Assembly: GCA_036852015.1 (NCBI GenBank) | Contig: JAANDG010000331.1 | Location: 62,001-126,000, forward strand | Direction of reading: 5' to 3' | From: Pelodera strongyloides | Lineage: Eukaryota; Nematoda; Chromadorea; Rhabditida; Rhabditidae | Length of the DNA stretch: 64,000 nucleotides | In this document: one piece after another, positions 12,301-25,021 of the stretch | Layout: each line of letters begins with the position of its first letter | Numbering within the stretch: position 1 is the first letter of the stretch | Program-made: the position numbers and the translations under genes | Notes under the pieces: model-generated | Told to the model about the DNA's origin: nothing | The model's database searches: none | The model's input: only the letters and a program-made list of their open reading frames with translations

Positions 12301-13049
12301 TGCTACTTGTGAGCTTACCTATGAAGATGAACATATGTTTTTGGCCTTTTTTGGCAGAAACTTCACTTAGATAGAGTAAACCAGTAAACGTTCGTCGCTT
12401 CAATTAACTATATGAACAGGATATAAAATGCGCTTTCCCCTTCTCTATTTCACCTTTTTTTCGTAAGAACGTTCGTTCATTTGTTTACGATAACGTAAGT
12501 GTTGTTTAAACTAACGTAAGCTTCAGTCAACGTTCGAGAACTTCCTATCATTCACTCTTTGTTTTTTATGCTGACAATGTATGCGATTTTTTTTGATAAA
12601 AAGTTGGTAGTTCAACAATTTCCGTTTCTTGTTGAGACCAAAGGAAATTTGCTCGAATTTTGCTCTGATCTCTAAAACCGTTGTGGTTTGTGCGGAAAGA
12701 GAACGAAGGTTTCCAGTTTACAACCGCGCGCGCACAACCGTTTGTTGAGAGAATGCACTCGGACTATATATGGGCTGATAGTTGATGATATGATGTCAGT
12801 TTCCATTGATCAAAGGGATGTCCAGACAATAAATAACAGTCAGAAATGGGTACGGAAAACACCAGAGATAAGCGACGCGACACATGCGCCCTCCGCTCGC
12901 AGAATACGGTAGCCGCAGTGTAAAGTGGAAAGTTTACACATTTTTCACCATTCGCAAGTGCAAGGAAAAATTTCTGGCTGGGAGTTTGGCCGATACAGAT
13001 ACAGTGTTCAATGAGCACACTGTCGTAGGCAGCAGAATACCACTGTAGT

Positions 13050-13220
13050 TTAAAGCGAAATAACGACCGGTCTTTGAAACACACCGAGCACACCAGAATA
13101 CCTATGTACGTGAACATAAATTCGAATAAAAAAAAATCGAGCAAAATCGAGCAACTTAGCATAAATACGTAAGAATTCAGTTGTCCACGATGCGTTTCAA
13201 AAACCGGCCGGTATTTCAAG
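13050..13220. mobile_element. MITE family A, copy 3
   Basis: TTAAAGCGAAATAACGACCGG at left begins the element and CAAAAACCGGCCGGTATTTC closes it. The interior GAGCAACTTAGCATAAATAC block matches other A copies. The right terminal TTAA has decayed to AGTTATT. Confidence 0.75.
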
Positions 13221-16200
13221 TTATTCCAACAACCACATATAGATGAGCCGCATCTTACAATTAGAAAAAAGTGCTTTATGTGCCATACTTCTATGCTAAA
13301 GGTAAAGTATGGCCAAATACACACGAATTGTAAATTTGCATATAATACATGGGAATGCATTTATCCAGCACAAGTTTAAACGTATGCGAAAGATAGATCA
13401 CAACATGGAAAGAGAACCTCATTCCCGCTAGACATTCGTTTGTATTCCATTATTTCAGCATGATCCAGAATACAAAAAGTGGTAATATTATTAGTACGTA
13501 ATATTATTAGTACCGCGTTTTTATATTCTTGGTCACGGTAGTATGTCAATACCCAATACTCTCGGTTTTCCCGTTAGTTTCACAGGACCACCGTTTAACC
13601 TCATTTACTCTGCGTCACATGGTCTGGGTATTGTATTTATTGTTATTTCACTAAAACCTTAATAACCCATGGGTTACATCAATTTGCATATAATACACGG
13701 AAACGCTCACCCGGCGCACATTTTACCAACCACGTGCCATATCGCTTCATTCGTCAATTTAATGACGTTGAATGATATCTTTTTCGAGTTTGACCCCATT
13801 ATCACCCCGTATTCTCCAGTCATAAATATATCCATTTGCGCTCACCTTGTCGCACAACAATCAGACTGCGTTGATAGATTTTCCCTTTAATTGAACATAA
13901 ATAAATCACTCCAATTCCGGGAAAGATATTGTCTATTGTTGTATCAAAGGAAATTTAACGATCTTAATACTGGTGAACTCTAACACGTTTCTACATTTTA
14001 GGTCCTTACTTCTTATTGATCTTCATTGTTTGAAAAAAAAGTGTGTTTTTTCGAAGTGTATATGACTATGTCATTTCTGATTTCTACACCTAGTATGCAC
14101 TTTCACACAACGTAAATCTAAAGTAAATTAGACTCTAGTGTTGTTTCTTTATGGGATGTTTGTCTTTCTTTACGTAGTCTTTGGTGTTATAGATCACAAT
14201 TTCTATATTCTATTGTCGCTAAGCTCCTCCTACTCTAATGACAACTGTTATATTGGGTTTAAGTGAATTTGCACTGAAAACAAGGGAAATTGTGCTGAAA
14301 AATGCTGAAGTTCATGTGGCTGACATGTGGGATATCACTGTTAAAATGGCAACTTTGAGAGAGAAAACGCTAACAATGCGCCTATGGTAGCGAGCAATTT
14401 GTTGAAATTGCGAAGTATTATATTTTTGAGTATAATAAAAAATATTTAAAAACTATATTACGGGTAGTCCGGTGATTATAACTGCCGTGTCTAATAATGC
14501 GTTCCCATGTGTAAACTTGTATGGAGAACAGGAATATTATGGTAAAATATGAACTACAACAGCAAATTCGCGTGGGCTGGACCCTTTAAGACGTTTACCT
14601 CTCAATATCGGGATTCAATAAAAAAAATCAGATGAACAGTTTCTTCAGGTAAACATCTCTCTCTCTCATGTTATCTTATTGTATAAATGAGAAGAGTTTA
14701 CTTTTTTGTTTGTGTGAACGAAACGGAATTCTACGTTTCAGGCGTTTGTTATAAGTAGTCCCTTTTCGCAACTCCATTATAAGCACAATCGGATTTTCTT
14801 ACATAAGCTTGAAAAATACGTTTCAGACGAAGGATCGCCTGAGTAGTCGCCTCAGGCGGCGCTAGCCGTCTGGTATAAGCTAGATTTAGAAATCATTAGA
14901 TTAGACATCGATTATTATATCGAAGTACAAACTTCTTGAAGGTTCCGAAATCCGTTGTGTTGTTTATACTAAACCACGAGAGCGAGTCATAGTACAACTG
15001 ATCATTTCAACGACAACTGTCATCTAGTTTGATTGAAAAAAAAACGCTTTACTTAAAGCATGTGCTAAGCAAGAATTGACCTTTTTTATAATACCACTTG
15101 GATTGTTGTACATGTGAATTGGCCTCCTCACTTCAATGTTTATAAGTTGCTTGAAACTATGCTTGCTGGTTATCTTACACATTTGTATAGGGTGAAGACT
15201 GAAGACAGTTTCCTTTGTATTATTCTTTTATATTTGTTTTTCTTGAATAAAAACGGTGACTTATTGTGGTTGGCCTCTTCGCTTCTACTTACGAGTAGTT
15301 GCAATTAAAGTGAACCATTACGCGTCCGCACGCGGGGCTTTGACTTCAGGGAATCGCTCGAAATATTCTGTATATCACTGTACTAGAATTTTAGAATTTC
15401 TGAATCACAGTTCTATTTTATTAATTGTACAATCACCCCACATATATCCACACAATATATGTGATCATATTCTTCGCCAACTTGCAATTACAACATGTCC
15501 TTGTTTTTCCCACAAGTGCTGGCGCGTCACGTTCACTCAGTCACTCTCAGTCTACGGTAGAGTCTGCAATATATTAAATATGTGTTTACAGTCTGGCTCT
15601 TGCATTCATTCACTGCGCCTTATTTGCCAGCATAACAATAGTTGCAACGTCTTTTACTTTATTTTGCAGATAACATCCCGTACAAAGAAAAGAGGACAGT
15701 TTTGTGTAACTACGTACTTGGGCATAATACTCGCATCAGAGATCATAGTGAACGAAAACAATACTGAGAAAGAATGAAACTTGATACCTGTTTGTAACTT
15801 TTGTCTCAACAAGTAAGACACAATAATATTGACGAAGTACATGTAAAAATTGATATTGTAATTTATCCCAGTTACCCATTACCTCACATCTTGACCGCTG
15901 AATGATATGAAAGAATTGAACTATCTTCCACTACCACTTTACAGCGACATTTTGTGCTCTCTTGGAAAGATTCATAACTGTTTTCCTAGCGATTCGACAG
16001 AAACAGTCGACAGAAAAAGTGGAAATGATATCATATGTGAAGTTTTTGTCTGCTATTACACGAGAAGACGGAACTGTTTAGATAAATCAACTGTAGCGCG
16101 CGCACAGGGTTCTGCAACCAATTCGACTGATTTAACAAACTTCCGTTGTGTTATCGCGCCTGGTAAATGAAACAGAAATAACCTAATTTTAAGTAGCAAA

Positions 16201-16616
16201 AGAATGATGAATTGCAGCTTATTGTCTAGAACTAAATGTTTGTTAAAGTGCCATGTTTTCGAACTTGCACCAGAAACATAGGCGCATTTTTATCTTTTAT
16301 GATTATGAGAAAATCAGTCCTGAGCCCGAATTCCTTAGCGAAGGCGTGTATACATGAGATATGAAAATAAAAGCTGGCATTATAAGACAATGTTTTAGCG
16401 GCAAAGCACCAGACATCAGCCATAAAACCCTCCATTTGCTATCTTATCGTATTGCGCAATATGTTTTTAGATGCTTGCCTTGTGAGCATAAGCGACTAGC
16501 AGCTTTACAATGAATAGGTATGTTAGTATTCCCAGGTTCGTATACAGTATACAAAGCACGTAATTGGAAACAAAGACGTCAAATCTTATTAGATTGGGCC
16601 ACTGGTAGATTGCTAA

Positions 16617-16765
16617 TGGGGTTTGCAAGTATGCTGAAAATTTACCGTATCTTGGAACTACCCGAGAATATTTTTAATTTTTCATATTCTATATGCAAGT
16701 ATCTTGCAGAACTACGGTAGTCTTGACAGAACCACACCAATTTTTTGGGATACTTGCAGACCCCA
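16617..16765. mobile_element. MITE family E, copy 1 (TAA target duplication)
   Basis: The ends are TGGGGTTTGCAAGTATGCTG and the inverted GGATACTTGCAGACCCCA, flanked by TAA at 16614-16616 and 16766-16768. Three further copies (33995, 38174, 51629) share the ends and also carry a 3-bp TWA duplication. That is typical of PIF/Harbinger elements, so a Harbinger-driven MITE is inferred. Confidence 0.8.
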
Positions 16766-17080
16766 TAATTGTGAAGGTGACACTTAGTCGATAAAATTAG
16801 TGTTTCGTATTAGCTAGTATACTGTTTGAACTATGGGCGTGCACATCTTACCCAACATCCGGTGTTCGGATAATGTATGACTCTTGACCATCGTCCAATT
16901 AGTTCGACAATCAACAATGTAATGAGCATGACACAAACAACACCCAGAACGTTGTCGTTGTCAGGGTGACGTTATCAGTCCCAAAGCGTGAAATCGCGCA
17001 AAATGATTCATTATCTGAAAATAATCGTTCGCTCAATAAGTCTCAGCGCGAATTCCGCTCTAGCACTAGAACCAGCGTGC

Positions 17081-17215
17081 GCGCATGCGCTACACGTGCC
17101 CGCGCGCTGATTGGCTGCAATACACTCCCACGCCCCGCCCACTTCCTTATTAGCACACGCCTTGTTTGATTGGGCCACGCCCCCTCTAGCCAAGTCTCCT
17201 GGGCCGATATATAAC
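17081..17215 (+). promoter_or_regulatory. Probable core promoter of the SWEET gene
   Basis: A compact GC-rich island in AT-rich DNA carries, in order: GCGCATGCGC (17081-17090, an NRF1-like palindrome), CTGATTGGCTG (an inverted CCAAT box, 17107-17117), GCCCCGCCC (a GC box, about 17132-17140), TTGATTGGGCCACGCCCCC (a second inverted CCAAT box next to a GC box, from about 17165) and GATATATAACC (a TATA-like box, about 17206-17216). The TATA-like box reads on the plus strand and lies about 350 bp before a 3' splice-site motif and the SWEET start codon at 17571. The stretch between would be the outron removed by trans-splicing. The factor names are by motif resemblance only. Confidence 0.55.
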
Positions 17216-17570
17216 CGTCTCCCTAACTGCATTCAACCAAATGCAATATGCGATTTAATATAATATTTTGATATGTTTATTATATTTTCAAGAATTCATA
17301 TTGTCCTCGTGCCCTGTCTGTTTTCCAGTGAATCTACTGTCACAGTTTTATTTATACAAACACAGTATTAGAACCATAAACCAAGCAAATACCAATCACC
17401 TGAATTCTCCACCTACCGTAGGATATACATCACTTTGGCACTGTGCACATAAGCATACATGGTTCCTTATTATTCCGATTATATCGTAAGGCAACTTAAG
17501 ATCGTTACATTTCTTGCCATCTCTACTTACCTAAGCAAGCAAGACGAGTACGGTTTACTTGCAGGACATC

Positions 17571-20500
17571 ATGTTCGAAGTGTTCACACATGGATTCACG
17601 TTCCTCAACTTCCTCTCAATAATAGCCTTCATCACGACCGTTGGCCTCTTCTTTTGCGGAATGTAAGTTCTTTTTTCGGAACATACTGATTATCAGATTA
17701 TTCTCATCTGTATGCAAATCGACCAACTTCTTGTAGCCATAGAGGACGTGCTGGCTGGAGCGCGGCACAATGTACAATCTCCGAAACCCCATAGGCATAA
17801 GTGGATAAGATACTGTATGTTTTTGCCTAATGTTTTTGATTTCAGCCCAATTTGCCGCCAAATATGGAAGCGCAAAGACACGAAGGAAATCTCTGGAGCT
17901 CCATTCCTTATGGGAATTCTCGGGTAAGGATTTGGATAGTACATATTACATAGTACCTTAGTGTTAGAGAACTCCATCACTTGAGGTGATACCTTAGTAG
18001 AATCACTCAATAATTCAACCAATAATTTATTGTACTGAAAAAAGTTCCTGATATCGTTTCGTACATCGGGGCCAGTTGTGTGGAACCGGCGGTATTTCAA
18101 CTTCAAGGTTTACTCACGAAAAATGAGCATATTATTTGAAACCTCAGCAACATATCTTCCAAAGTTCATGTAATAAGACTCAGTTTCTCTTATTTATCAG
18201 ATTCACGAAAAGCTGGCCTACTTATACCAAATGCCTGAAACGTAGAAAAACGTTGTGAACATTCAAACAAAATCACACGGCTTCAAACCCCTTTATTATA
18301 TTACCATTCCAATACAATCTTCTTTACATCGACAACAACCGTTATTAGACATAATAAGAAAAAATCTTTACTCTCAAGAGCATGCATCTTTATTCAAGGG
18401 TGAACATACAGTTTCAATGTTTGCTTATGACATGTTCCGCAGAGGTCCTGAGGAGTAGGCGACAAGTTGCAGATGACAAACTTATATGAACATATTTTCA
18501 GTGGAACCTGCTGGATGACTTATGGTTATCTGAAGAACGACAAGACGGTGATGTACGTGACAGGAACCCAAGTCATACTCTATTCTTCGTACACAATCTT
18601 CTACTGGTTTATGACGAAGAACAAGCTGGGCATCAGTCTCAAGATCCTATTCGTCGTGTCGCTTTGTGCATCTCTGATCGCTTCTGTATACTACTTCGGA
18701 CATAAGGTCAGATATGTTTGTATGCACGTTACGCTACTCAAAATTACTTCCAACTCGGCAACCAACATGTTTCTGTCAAAATCACACACACACACACACA
18801 CACACACAACTTTCTTTATTAGAACTGAGTTAATTATTTTTGTAATAAATGTAAAATTAAGACTTTTGTATGAAAAGTTTAATGGCAATTAATCATAAAA
18901 GTATATATTGTTTTTAAGGTCTTCCATCCACTTGGTATTGTGTGTATGACATTGAACACGGCAGACTTCGCCGCCCCACTTGCAGGATTGGTTAGTTTTT
19001 AGTTTAAAGCGGTAAAACAGCCGGTTTTTGAAGCGTGTGTTGGACGCAGACTTCCCATGTAGTGTATTTAAACCACTGCGCGATGCTGCGCGATTGTTAA
19101 TGCTAATTATTACCATTTGCATACAACATACGGGAATCAGAGCAAGAAGTCTCTTTTAACAATTGAACGATACCTTTAAATTGACTTCATCTTACACATG
19201 CCTACCATGTGAATGACTCGAAAAGCGTAACGCTCTAATAAGTAGTGATATATGATCGTTAAGAAATGGCTTCACATTCTTTGTTTAATAATAATTGGGG
19301 GGAACGGAGTCAATGACAGTTCTTCAGAAAAAGAAAAAGAAAAACTGGATGGTGCAAAGTACAGCATAACCATTCCCCTTTACTAAATGAGATGTGTCAA
19401 AGTATTTTGTTTTTCCTTCAGTCAAAGGTGAAGTGAAGAAGTAGAACTCCCGAAAACAAAGCAAGAACTCTGCAGAGCAATGATCGCTTTCGCAAATTAT
19501 GACTTGACCATTCGATAGTAAAATCTAAAAAGCTTGCACCTTCTTTAGAAATACTTCTATAAGCTTGCACCTTCTAGTGATAGACGTTTTTTGTGACCGA
19601 TAATGATTCTTCAAATTTGACATTCCCTCCTGCAAGTTGTTAGATTTCCGCGACAGCTTGTGCTTTACTCTGCGCGTTTCGCTGATTTTCGAGCGCAATG
19701 TCGGTTAGCAAATCAGACTTTCTCTCGCAGTTTCTTTTTGCAAAGGTCTCGCCACAAATTCTTGCAATCTTTAAAGATTATTTCTTCTCTCTCAAGATAG
19801 ATGTCATTATTTTTAACAACATAGTTCATCAAAAAAGGATAACATTGTTTGGGGAATACTTGGTGAGCTTCTCCCGTGGACTTGTTATACCCTTATCAAT
19901 AGAAAGGGATAGGGTCGCGCAGTTGGGAGAGAATAGAGGGATCTACAGACGAGAGAGATAGAGAGAGGGAGGGAGAGAGAGAGAGAGAGAGACAAACAGA
20001 CAGAGAGAGACAAACAGAGAGAGAGAGAGAAAGGAGGGACATAGACACCACATTTATCACAATAATCGTAGTCCGATCCAGCTATCTCTCTCTCCTTTTG
20101 GTTCTGAACTGCTTTTTCTTTGTGCTATTCAATCAACAAACGGAACTGGAAGTTACACGTTACACCGCACGTCTTTAGATCAATGATGCATATATACTTT
20201 TGCTAGAAGGGAACGTATGAAATACGGCTGAAGAGTCATGTCCGCTTTGTTTGTAATTATTGTAATTGCCCACCATTTCCAGAAAGTTGTGATCCGCCGT
20301 GGTGCTACTTCAACCCTTCCTCTGCCCCTCTGTATCGCCAACTTCTTGGTGTCGTCGGAATGGTTCCTCTACGGACTCCTCGTTTGGGACTTCTATCTTA
20401 TTGTACGTTGTCGGAGTCCTTGATTTTATTATTAATGCGGAGACATTTCATCCGCTGAGTTAATCCTATGCCGATATGTGAAGGAATGAACTATAGCCGA

Positions 20501-21773
20501 AAAATAATCGAGGTCTACGCAAAGATACATGTTTACCATGGCAAAATACAGATTATCAGTGAGTTAATATAAGGTAGCATAGCTCAACAGGCAGAGCGCT
20601 CGACTGTGAAGCAAGAGTTGGGTGTGTTCACGGTGGGTTCGAATCCCGTGAGGCAAAGAATTTTGAATTTGGAGAACAGAAACAGAGATGGTCAACCAAA
20701 AGAGTCCATATTTATTCCTTCAGACCCCCAATGGAATCGGTTCGGTGCTCGCCTTCGCACAGATTCTTCTATTCGTCGTTCTACCCCGAAAACCCGGACA
20801 GCGGGTTCCAATCAAGAGATTATTCGACTGTTGTTGCAGACGCGACCGCGTTGTCGATGCTGAAACCGCGGAAGGTTTGTTTTCAATTTACTCTCTTTAT
20901 TTGTAATTTTGATATGAATCACATAACAACTGCAGTTTTGGAGATAAGTAGCAAAATGCACTTTTGCCTTTCCAATGTCGATATTTCCTTATTTATCGCG
21001 CAGTTGAAACAACATCATTGCACTATTTCCATGGTAAACAGAATTACTGTAAAAATAGAGATTCTCCTGCAAGTTTCGTACACCTCGGCGCTGATGTATG
21101 CGTATGAGTGCAATTGCTCTTAATTCTTTGTTATTATTGTTTGGTTCATTTATCTAGTGATACCGTCAATAAAACGCGATTTTTCTATTGGCGTAGCTTT
21201 AAGCTCCCTTTAACCAACAATATTATGTCTGTTTTGCAAGTTTATAAGTTTGCATTTAATCAACATATTCCAATTTAGTTGTGCCAACCGAAAAGGAGAA
21301 AGAGCTGTGTGGAGCCGGTCTGGATAACCTGGAGGGTGGAGGTCTCGAGAAGAAGAACTCCAAGTCATGGCCCAAGAGAGTGATCACCAACTTGGAGCAC
21401 GAACTCGAGAATGTCATTACCAAGGTTGCGGCTCATGACCAGTGAGTTTCTAAGAACTTTATCGTTTTTTACAGCAGAATGGCGCAGACGTCCATTGGTA
21501 ATATTGAACGTCTTCATAGAAGAAGTGTTGTTTTCAATATGTGAATAATATTCTTCTTTCAGATTCGCCTATCAGAACGATCTGGATTCTGACTCATCCT
21601 CCGACGACGGAAAGAAGCAGTCAAACGCCTCAGACAGTGCTCATGTCGAAGAGATCCGAGAGAGCGAGAGAAAGGCGAGAGAGCAGAATAACTCGTTGAG
21701 GGAAAAGCAACACGAAGAGGCTAGACAGGCAAAGTTGAAGAGAGCCACGTCGAGCCCAGATCTATCAGAGTAG
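17571..21773 (+). CDS. SWEET (MtN3/saliva) sugar transporter, 8 exons, 363 aa
   Basis: Exons: 17571-17662, 17846-17923, 18502-18706, 18919-18990, 20283-20402, 20724-20874, 21279-21441, 21563-21773. Every junction is GT-AG and in phase. SWEETs are bidirectional sugar uniporters of plasma or endomembranes with seven helices in two MtN3 bundles. The helices are visible: helix 1 ([19 protein letters not shown]), helix 2 ([18 protein letters not shown], with the family proline), helix 3 ([17 protein letters not shown]), helix 4 ([17 protein letters not shown]), then the second bundle with [12 protein letters not shown], the [15 protein letters not shown] helix with its conserved Asn and Trp, and [18 protein letters not shown]. 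After about residue 213 comes a long cytosolic tail with a CCC motif, an acidic Ser-rich segment ([11 protein letters not shown]) and a charged, probably coiled-coil end. The start follows TTGCAG by 6 nt, as in a spliced-leader site. The core is complete for the family. The tail is long, and its role is unknown. Confidence 0.92.
18783..18808. repeat. (CA)n microsatellite
   Basis: About 13 CA units in the third intron of the SWEET gene. Confidence 0.9.
19004..19133. mobile_element. MITE family A, partial copy
   Basis: Only the left end is clear (TTAAAGCGGTAAAACAGCCGG then TTTTTGAAGCG). The inverted right end is missing, so this is a truncated or decayed copy. It begins 14 bp after the donor of exon 4 of the SWEET gene (18990). 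Confidence 0.5.
19951..20032. repeat. (GA)n simple repeat
   Basis: A GAGAGA tract with GACAAACA interruptions, in the fourth intron of the SWEET gene. Confidence 0.85.
20573..20657 (+). pseudogene. tRNA-like sequence (A and B boxes), probably a tRNA pseudogene or SINE head
   Basis: An A-box-like TAGCTCAACAGG and a perfect B box GGTTCGAATCC stand at tRNA spacing, with a possible D arm (GCTC/GAGC). A GTG anticodon would lie in the loop CTGTGAA. The acceptor stem does not pair (GGTAGCA against GAGGCAA), the anticodon stem has mismatches, and the variable region is long, so a functional tRNA is unlikely. It lies in the SWEET intron between exons 5 and 6. Confidence 0.45.
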
Positions 21774-22983
21774 ACAAGGGACATTTACCTTTAGAGAGAA
21801 GAGAGAAGCATTGAATTTGAGAAAATAGCAACACTCGCACAGTTCTAGGACTTAGCTGAATTTCGGCCATATCCCTATATCAGTTGAATTTCGCGAAACA
21901 ACCCTAGTTTATGCTATTTCCTGTGTATGTTAGTCATGGTGACCTTTAATTCGCAGCATATGTCGCTAGGGTCAACACTCAAAGCTCCGATAAATTGCAG
22001 TTCTGCGTTCTGCCATAGAGTTCCCAGAGTACTATATTTCAGTCTACTGACTACGCATGCAAATCCATGCATAATTTCCCAGGACCACGGGTCCGTTTAA
22101 CCTTTGTGTTAACTTTTGTGCAATACTAGATAAGTCTAAATCAGGCAGTTTATTGCTTATTCGAATTCATCATTACGACTTGTTGGTTACCTACCATAAA
22201 GGACAGATCCCAGTCTTTGGGACAGAATTTTTAGCAAAATCTTCCTATTTTAAGGAAAAACGCGATTTTTCACACATACAGTATGTTACTGTTTAGTGCT
22301 GAAGTCTTTTACGTCTATGCAGCCGCTATATCATTTCTTTTTTCGAGCTTTAAGCATTTTCTTGGTGCCAAACGCTGATTCTTTCTTTTTGTTTTTCTGC
22401 ATTATTAGACTTGTGAATGTCTTATTAATTTTATTATATTATCACTATTTCACGGGTTTTTGTAATTTGATAAATTAGCACTCGGAGTGTGAATTTTCCA
22501 TTGTGTTGACTGATTTTTTTTTTTGCCATTTGCCCTTTTTTGACGCGCTGACAAATTGTCAGCCTATGTGTGCATTTTTCTTCTCAATTTACACTTTTTT
22601 TTTCTTTTTTTTTTCGCAATTTACTATGTTGGCTTTATGGATTTTAATAAATTTTTGAAATAATCAACGTGTTGCATGCAAATTAGGTTATGACAACAAG
22701 ACTACGTAACGGAACTACCACACAACGTCCGCAGTCAGGTTTTAGGGTGTTAGGGTTTTTTAACATATGAAGTTTTTATGTAAAATGACTTCGGGAAAAG
22801 AGAACACACACACGGTCTAGTGTGGCCCAGATACTCACTGTGTTACAATAGAAATTCTGTCACTTGAAAACGTTCACGTGACAAACATTTAATTTACTCC
22901 AGAGTCCCATTTATAGCTCCAGCGCTAATGCAACGTTTTGTGTTACAATCACTACTGGAACCTCGCGGGATTTGTAAAACACA

Positions 22984-23073
22984 TGTTGGATACCCACATA
23001 CCGAAACATCGGCCTTTTTTAAAACGCATTTGTCCACGATGCGTTCCAAAAACCGGTCGCTATTTCGCTTTAA
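22984..23073. mobile_element. MITE family A, internally deleted copy
   Basis: The right end GCGTTCCAAAAACCGG plus TATTTCGCTTTAA is well preserved. The left end is eroded (GAAACATCGGCC) and most of the interior is missing. Confidence 0.5.
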
Positions 23074-23133
23074 TGGAAAATATGATGTACTCTAAATCGA
23101 AATTAGTGAGTATCTGCATCGGATAAATTTTAA

Positions 23134-23520
23134 AGGGACAGGCCCATCAAAATAAACCTATATTTACGATACGTTCATAATGACTATCAAGCATTTTTAT
23201 TACAATATATACAAACTAAATTTCACATTTATTTGCCATGGAAAACTTTTTACCGATGCGCTCTGCTCAAATGTGTACCATAAAACTGCAGATTTCAAAG
23301 CTATATATGCAAATTTAATCGCATTATAATTTCTTGATAAATTTGCATTGACACAAGGATATTTGCGGCTTTACGGTACACGTTTGAGCAGAGCGCATCG
23401 GAAAAAAGTTTTCCATGGCAAATAAATGTGAAATTTAGTTTGTATATATTGTAATAAAAATGCTTGATAGTCACTATGGACGTATCGTAAATATAGGTTT
23501 ACTTTGATGGGCCTGTCCCT
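23134..23520. mobile_element. Family B fold-back element with TTAA target duplication, copy 2
   Basis: The ends AGGGACAGGCCCATCAAA and TTTGATGGGCCTGTCCCT are nearly perfect inverted repeats, flanked by TTAA (23130-23133, 23521-23524). The whole element folds back with arms of about 180 bp. It resembles copy 1 at 4777-5157 throughout, but its ends match each other better, so it may be younger. Confidence 0.85.
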
Positions 23521-23781
23521 TTAACGCAAACATACGTTTCACAACCCATCTGTTAAAATTGATACCGACATAATACTGGCCTACTAACGGCCTACTGTCT
23601 TCTTCAACAGTTTGAGAAAGTAGCTTGAATACCTACCATCCATTTTCTTCTATCGTCAGCGCTACGGCTCCTGTCACTACGTTGTGCGGACACAATGGTT
23701 TACTTACTGGAACATTACCGCGTCTATATCATGTTCTACTAGATAAAATACATAGATACTAGATAGATACTAGATAGATAG

Positions 23782-23965
23782 ATTATTTGATTCGCTATCA
23801 ACATCGTTTTCTTTGTTAACTCTTGTGGAATTACAATCTATACACTGTTGGTGGAAATTATATCCAAGTATCTATATTATCTACTTTGATTTTCTTTTTC
23901 ATCGTCTCTCACGGCGTTGCGCTCTTTTTAATGAGTATAATAAATATTCAAATATAAAATTCGTA
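23782..23965 (+). mobile_element. 5'-truncated copy of the LINE 3' end
   Basis: From TTTGATTCGCTATCAACATC to the tail ATAAATATTCAAATATA this matches the last 180 bp of the intact LINE (43637-43815) with only a handful of differences. The same orientation and same 3' end, with a different 5' break, mark an ordinary 5'-truncated LINE insertion. It fixes the 3' terminus of the family. Confidence 0.85.
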
Positions 23966-24957
23966 GTAACTGGCAACTTTATTTTCGTCTTCTTTAGTAC
24001 CACCCAGCTTACTACGGCATGTGCGAGCTGGTTTGACATGAACGCTGGACAGTAAAACTGGCGGTGATAAATCGGCCTCCGGGAAGTTTAAAGAAGGCCG
24101 GTATGTCCGGCTTCAGAAATGAACTGGACCTCGGTGCACCGTTTCTGCCGATTCGGTTCATATAACCCGGTACCCTTTGTCTTTTGTCTTTTGTTGGACA
24201 GTATTGCACGGGCTTTCTTTCGGATCTGAACTCAAAGATGTTGGAAAAAAAAATGTTGGTGAAAACGGGCTCAGATCATTATGGCTAATGATGAGCATTA
24301 CTATGAGATAAAACTCATCCGTTTTCCCATCACAATTTCTGTAATGTTTGAATAAAAACGTTTGAGCCAGAAATCACTTTAGAGACGCTGGGATGTAGCG
24401 GAATGACCGTACATAAGCTAAAATATGCCGGTGACATGAAATACTTGAAGAAAAAAAGTGACTGGTTAGCTGTTTTTTACGACACCGGAATTCAAGTGTG
24501 TTTTGTCAAAGAACCATAACCATCCTTGTGCGACTTTAGATTTCTTGATGATACCGTCCCACTATCTGAGTTCGACAGGGCTAAGATGGGGAAAAGTTTA
24601 GGAATTTGAGCCGTTCGATATGGGACCGGAAACGTAAATGTTTTTCCGCCATTTAGCCCCAACCGTCTGGGTCAACTTCGACATTTTTTGGCTCCTGTAG
24701 TTGTTAGAAATATATTCCCACAACGATTCCACTAGTTATTTTTTTGCTTTTCCTGCACGCTTCCGCTTCCATCTCGAACGCTTCGTTTCCGGAATTCCAC
24801 GAGATTTTTCCCATCTCTAACGCGCCTATATATTCATATTGATATCTCTTTCCGTGACATTACGAGCTAGTGATGCGATCAACAGATCGGCTCATTTCAC
24901 GTGACTAAGAATAGTTTGATCGCTAAAGCTCAGATATCATTCAATATCGCTCCAACT

Positions 24958-24961
24958 CCCC

Positions 24962-25018
<57 letters not shown>

Positions 25019-25021
25019 CTC
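24958..25021. repeat. (CT)n simple repeat
   Basis: A nearly pure CT tract of about 55 bp, followed by a short GT run. A shorter one lies at 27188-27217. Confidence 0.9.

Larger units (their letters stand above)
1007..17080. other. Gene-poor intergenic stretch
   Basis: I find no convincing multi-exon gene between the end of the first gene and the SWEET promoter. The stretch holds the interstitial telomeric array, MITE copies of families A, B, C, D and E, the 12-bp and 16-bp minisatellites, purine-rich simple repeats, and a GC-richer, repeat-like zone at about 5.5-10.2 kb. The parts at 10.2-13.0 kb and 13.3-16.6 kb are AT-rich with no structure I can support. Short open frames here lack splice context or domain similarity. 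Confidence 0.6.

Noticed and set aside
16966..17169. 67-codon plus-strand frame just before the SWEET gene
   Set aside because: It overlaps the promoter island, and its codons follow the motif cluster rather than a protein.
24001..24045. Small exon coding YHPAYYGMCELV after TTCTTTAG
   Set aside because: No upstream partner exon with a GT donor could be joined, so it stays as a remark only.
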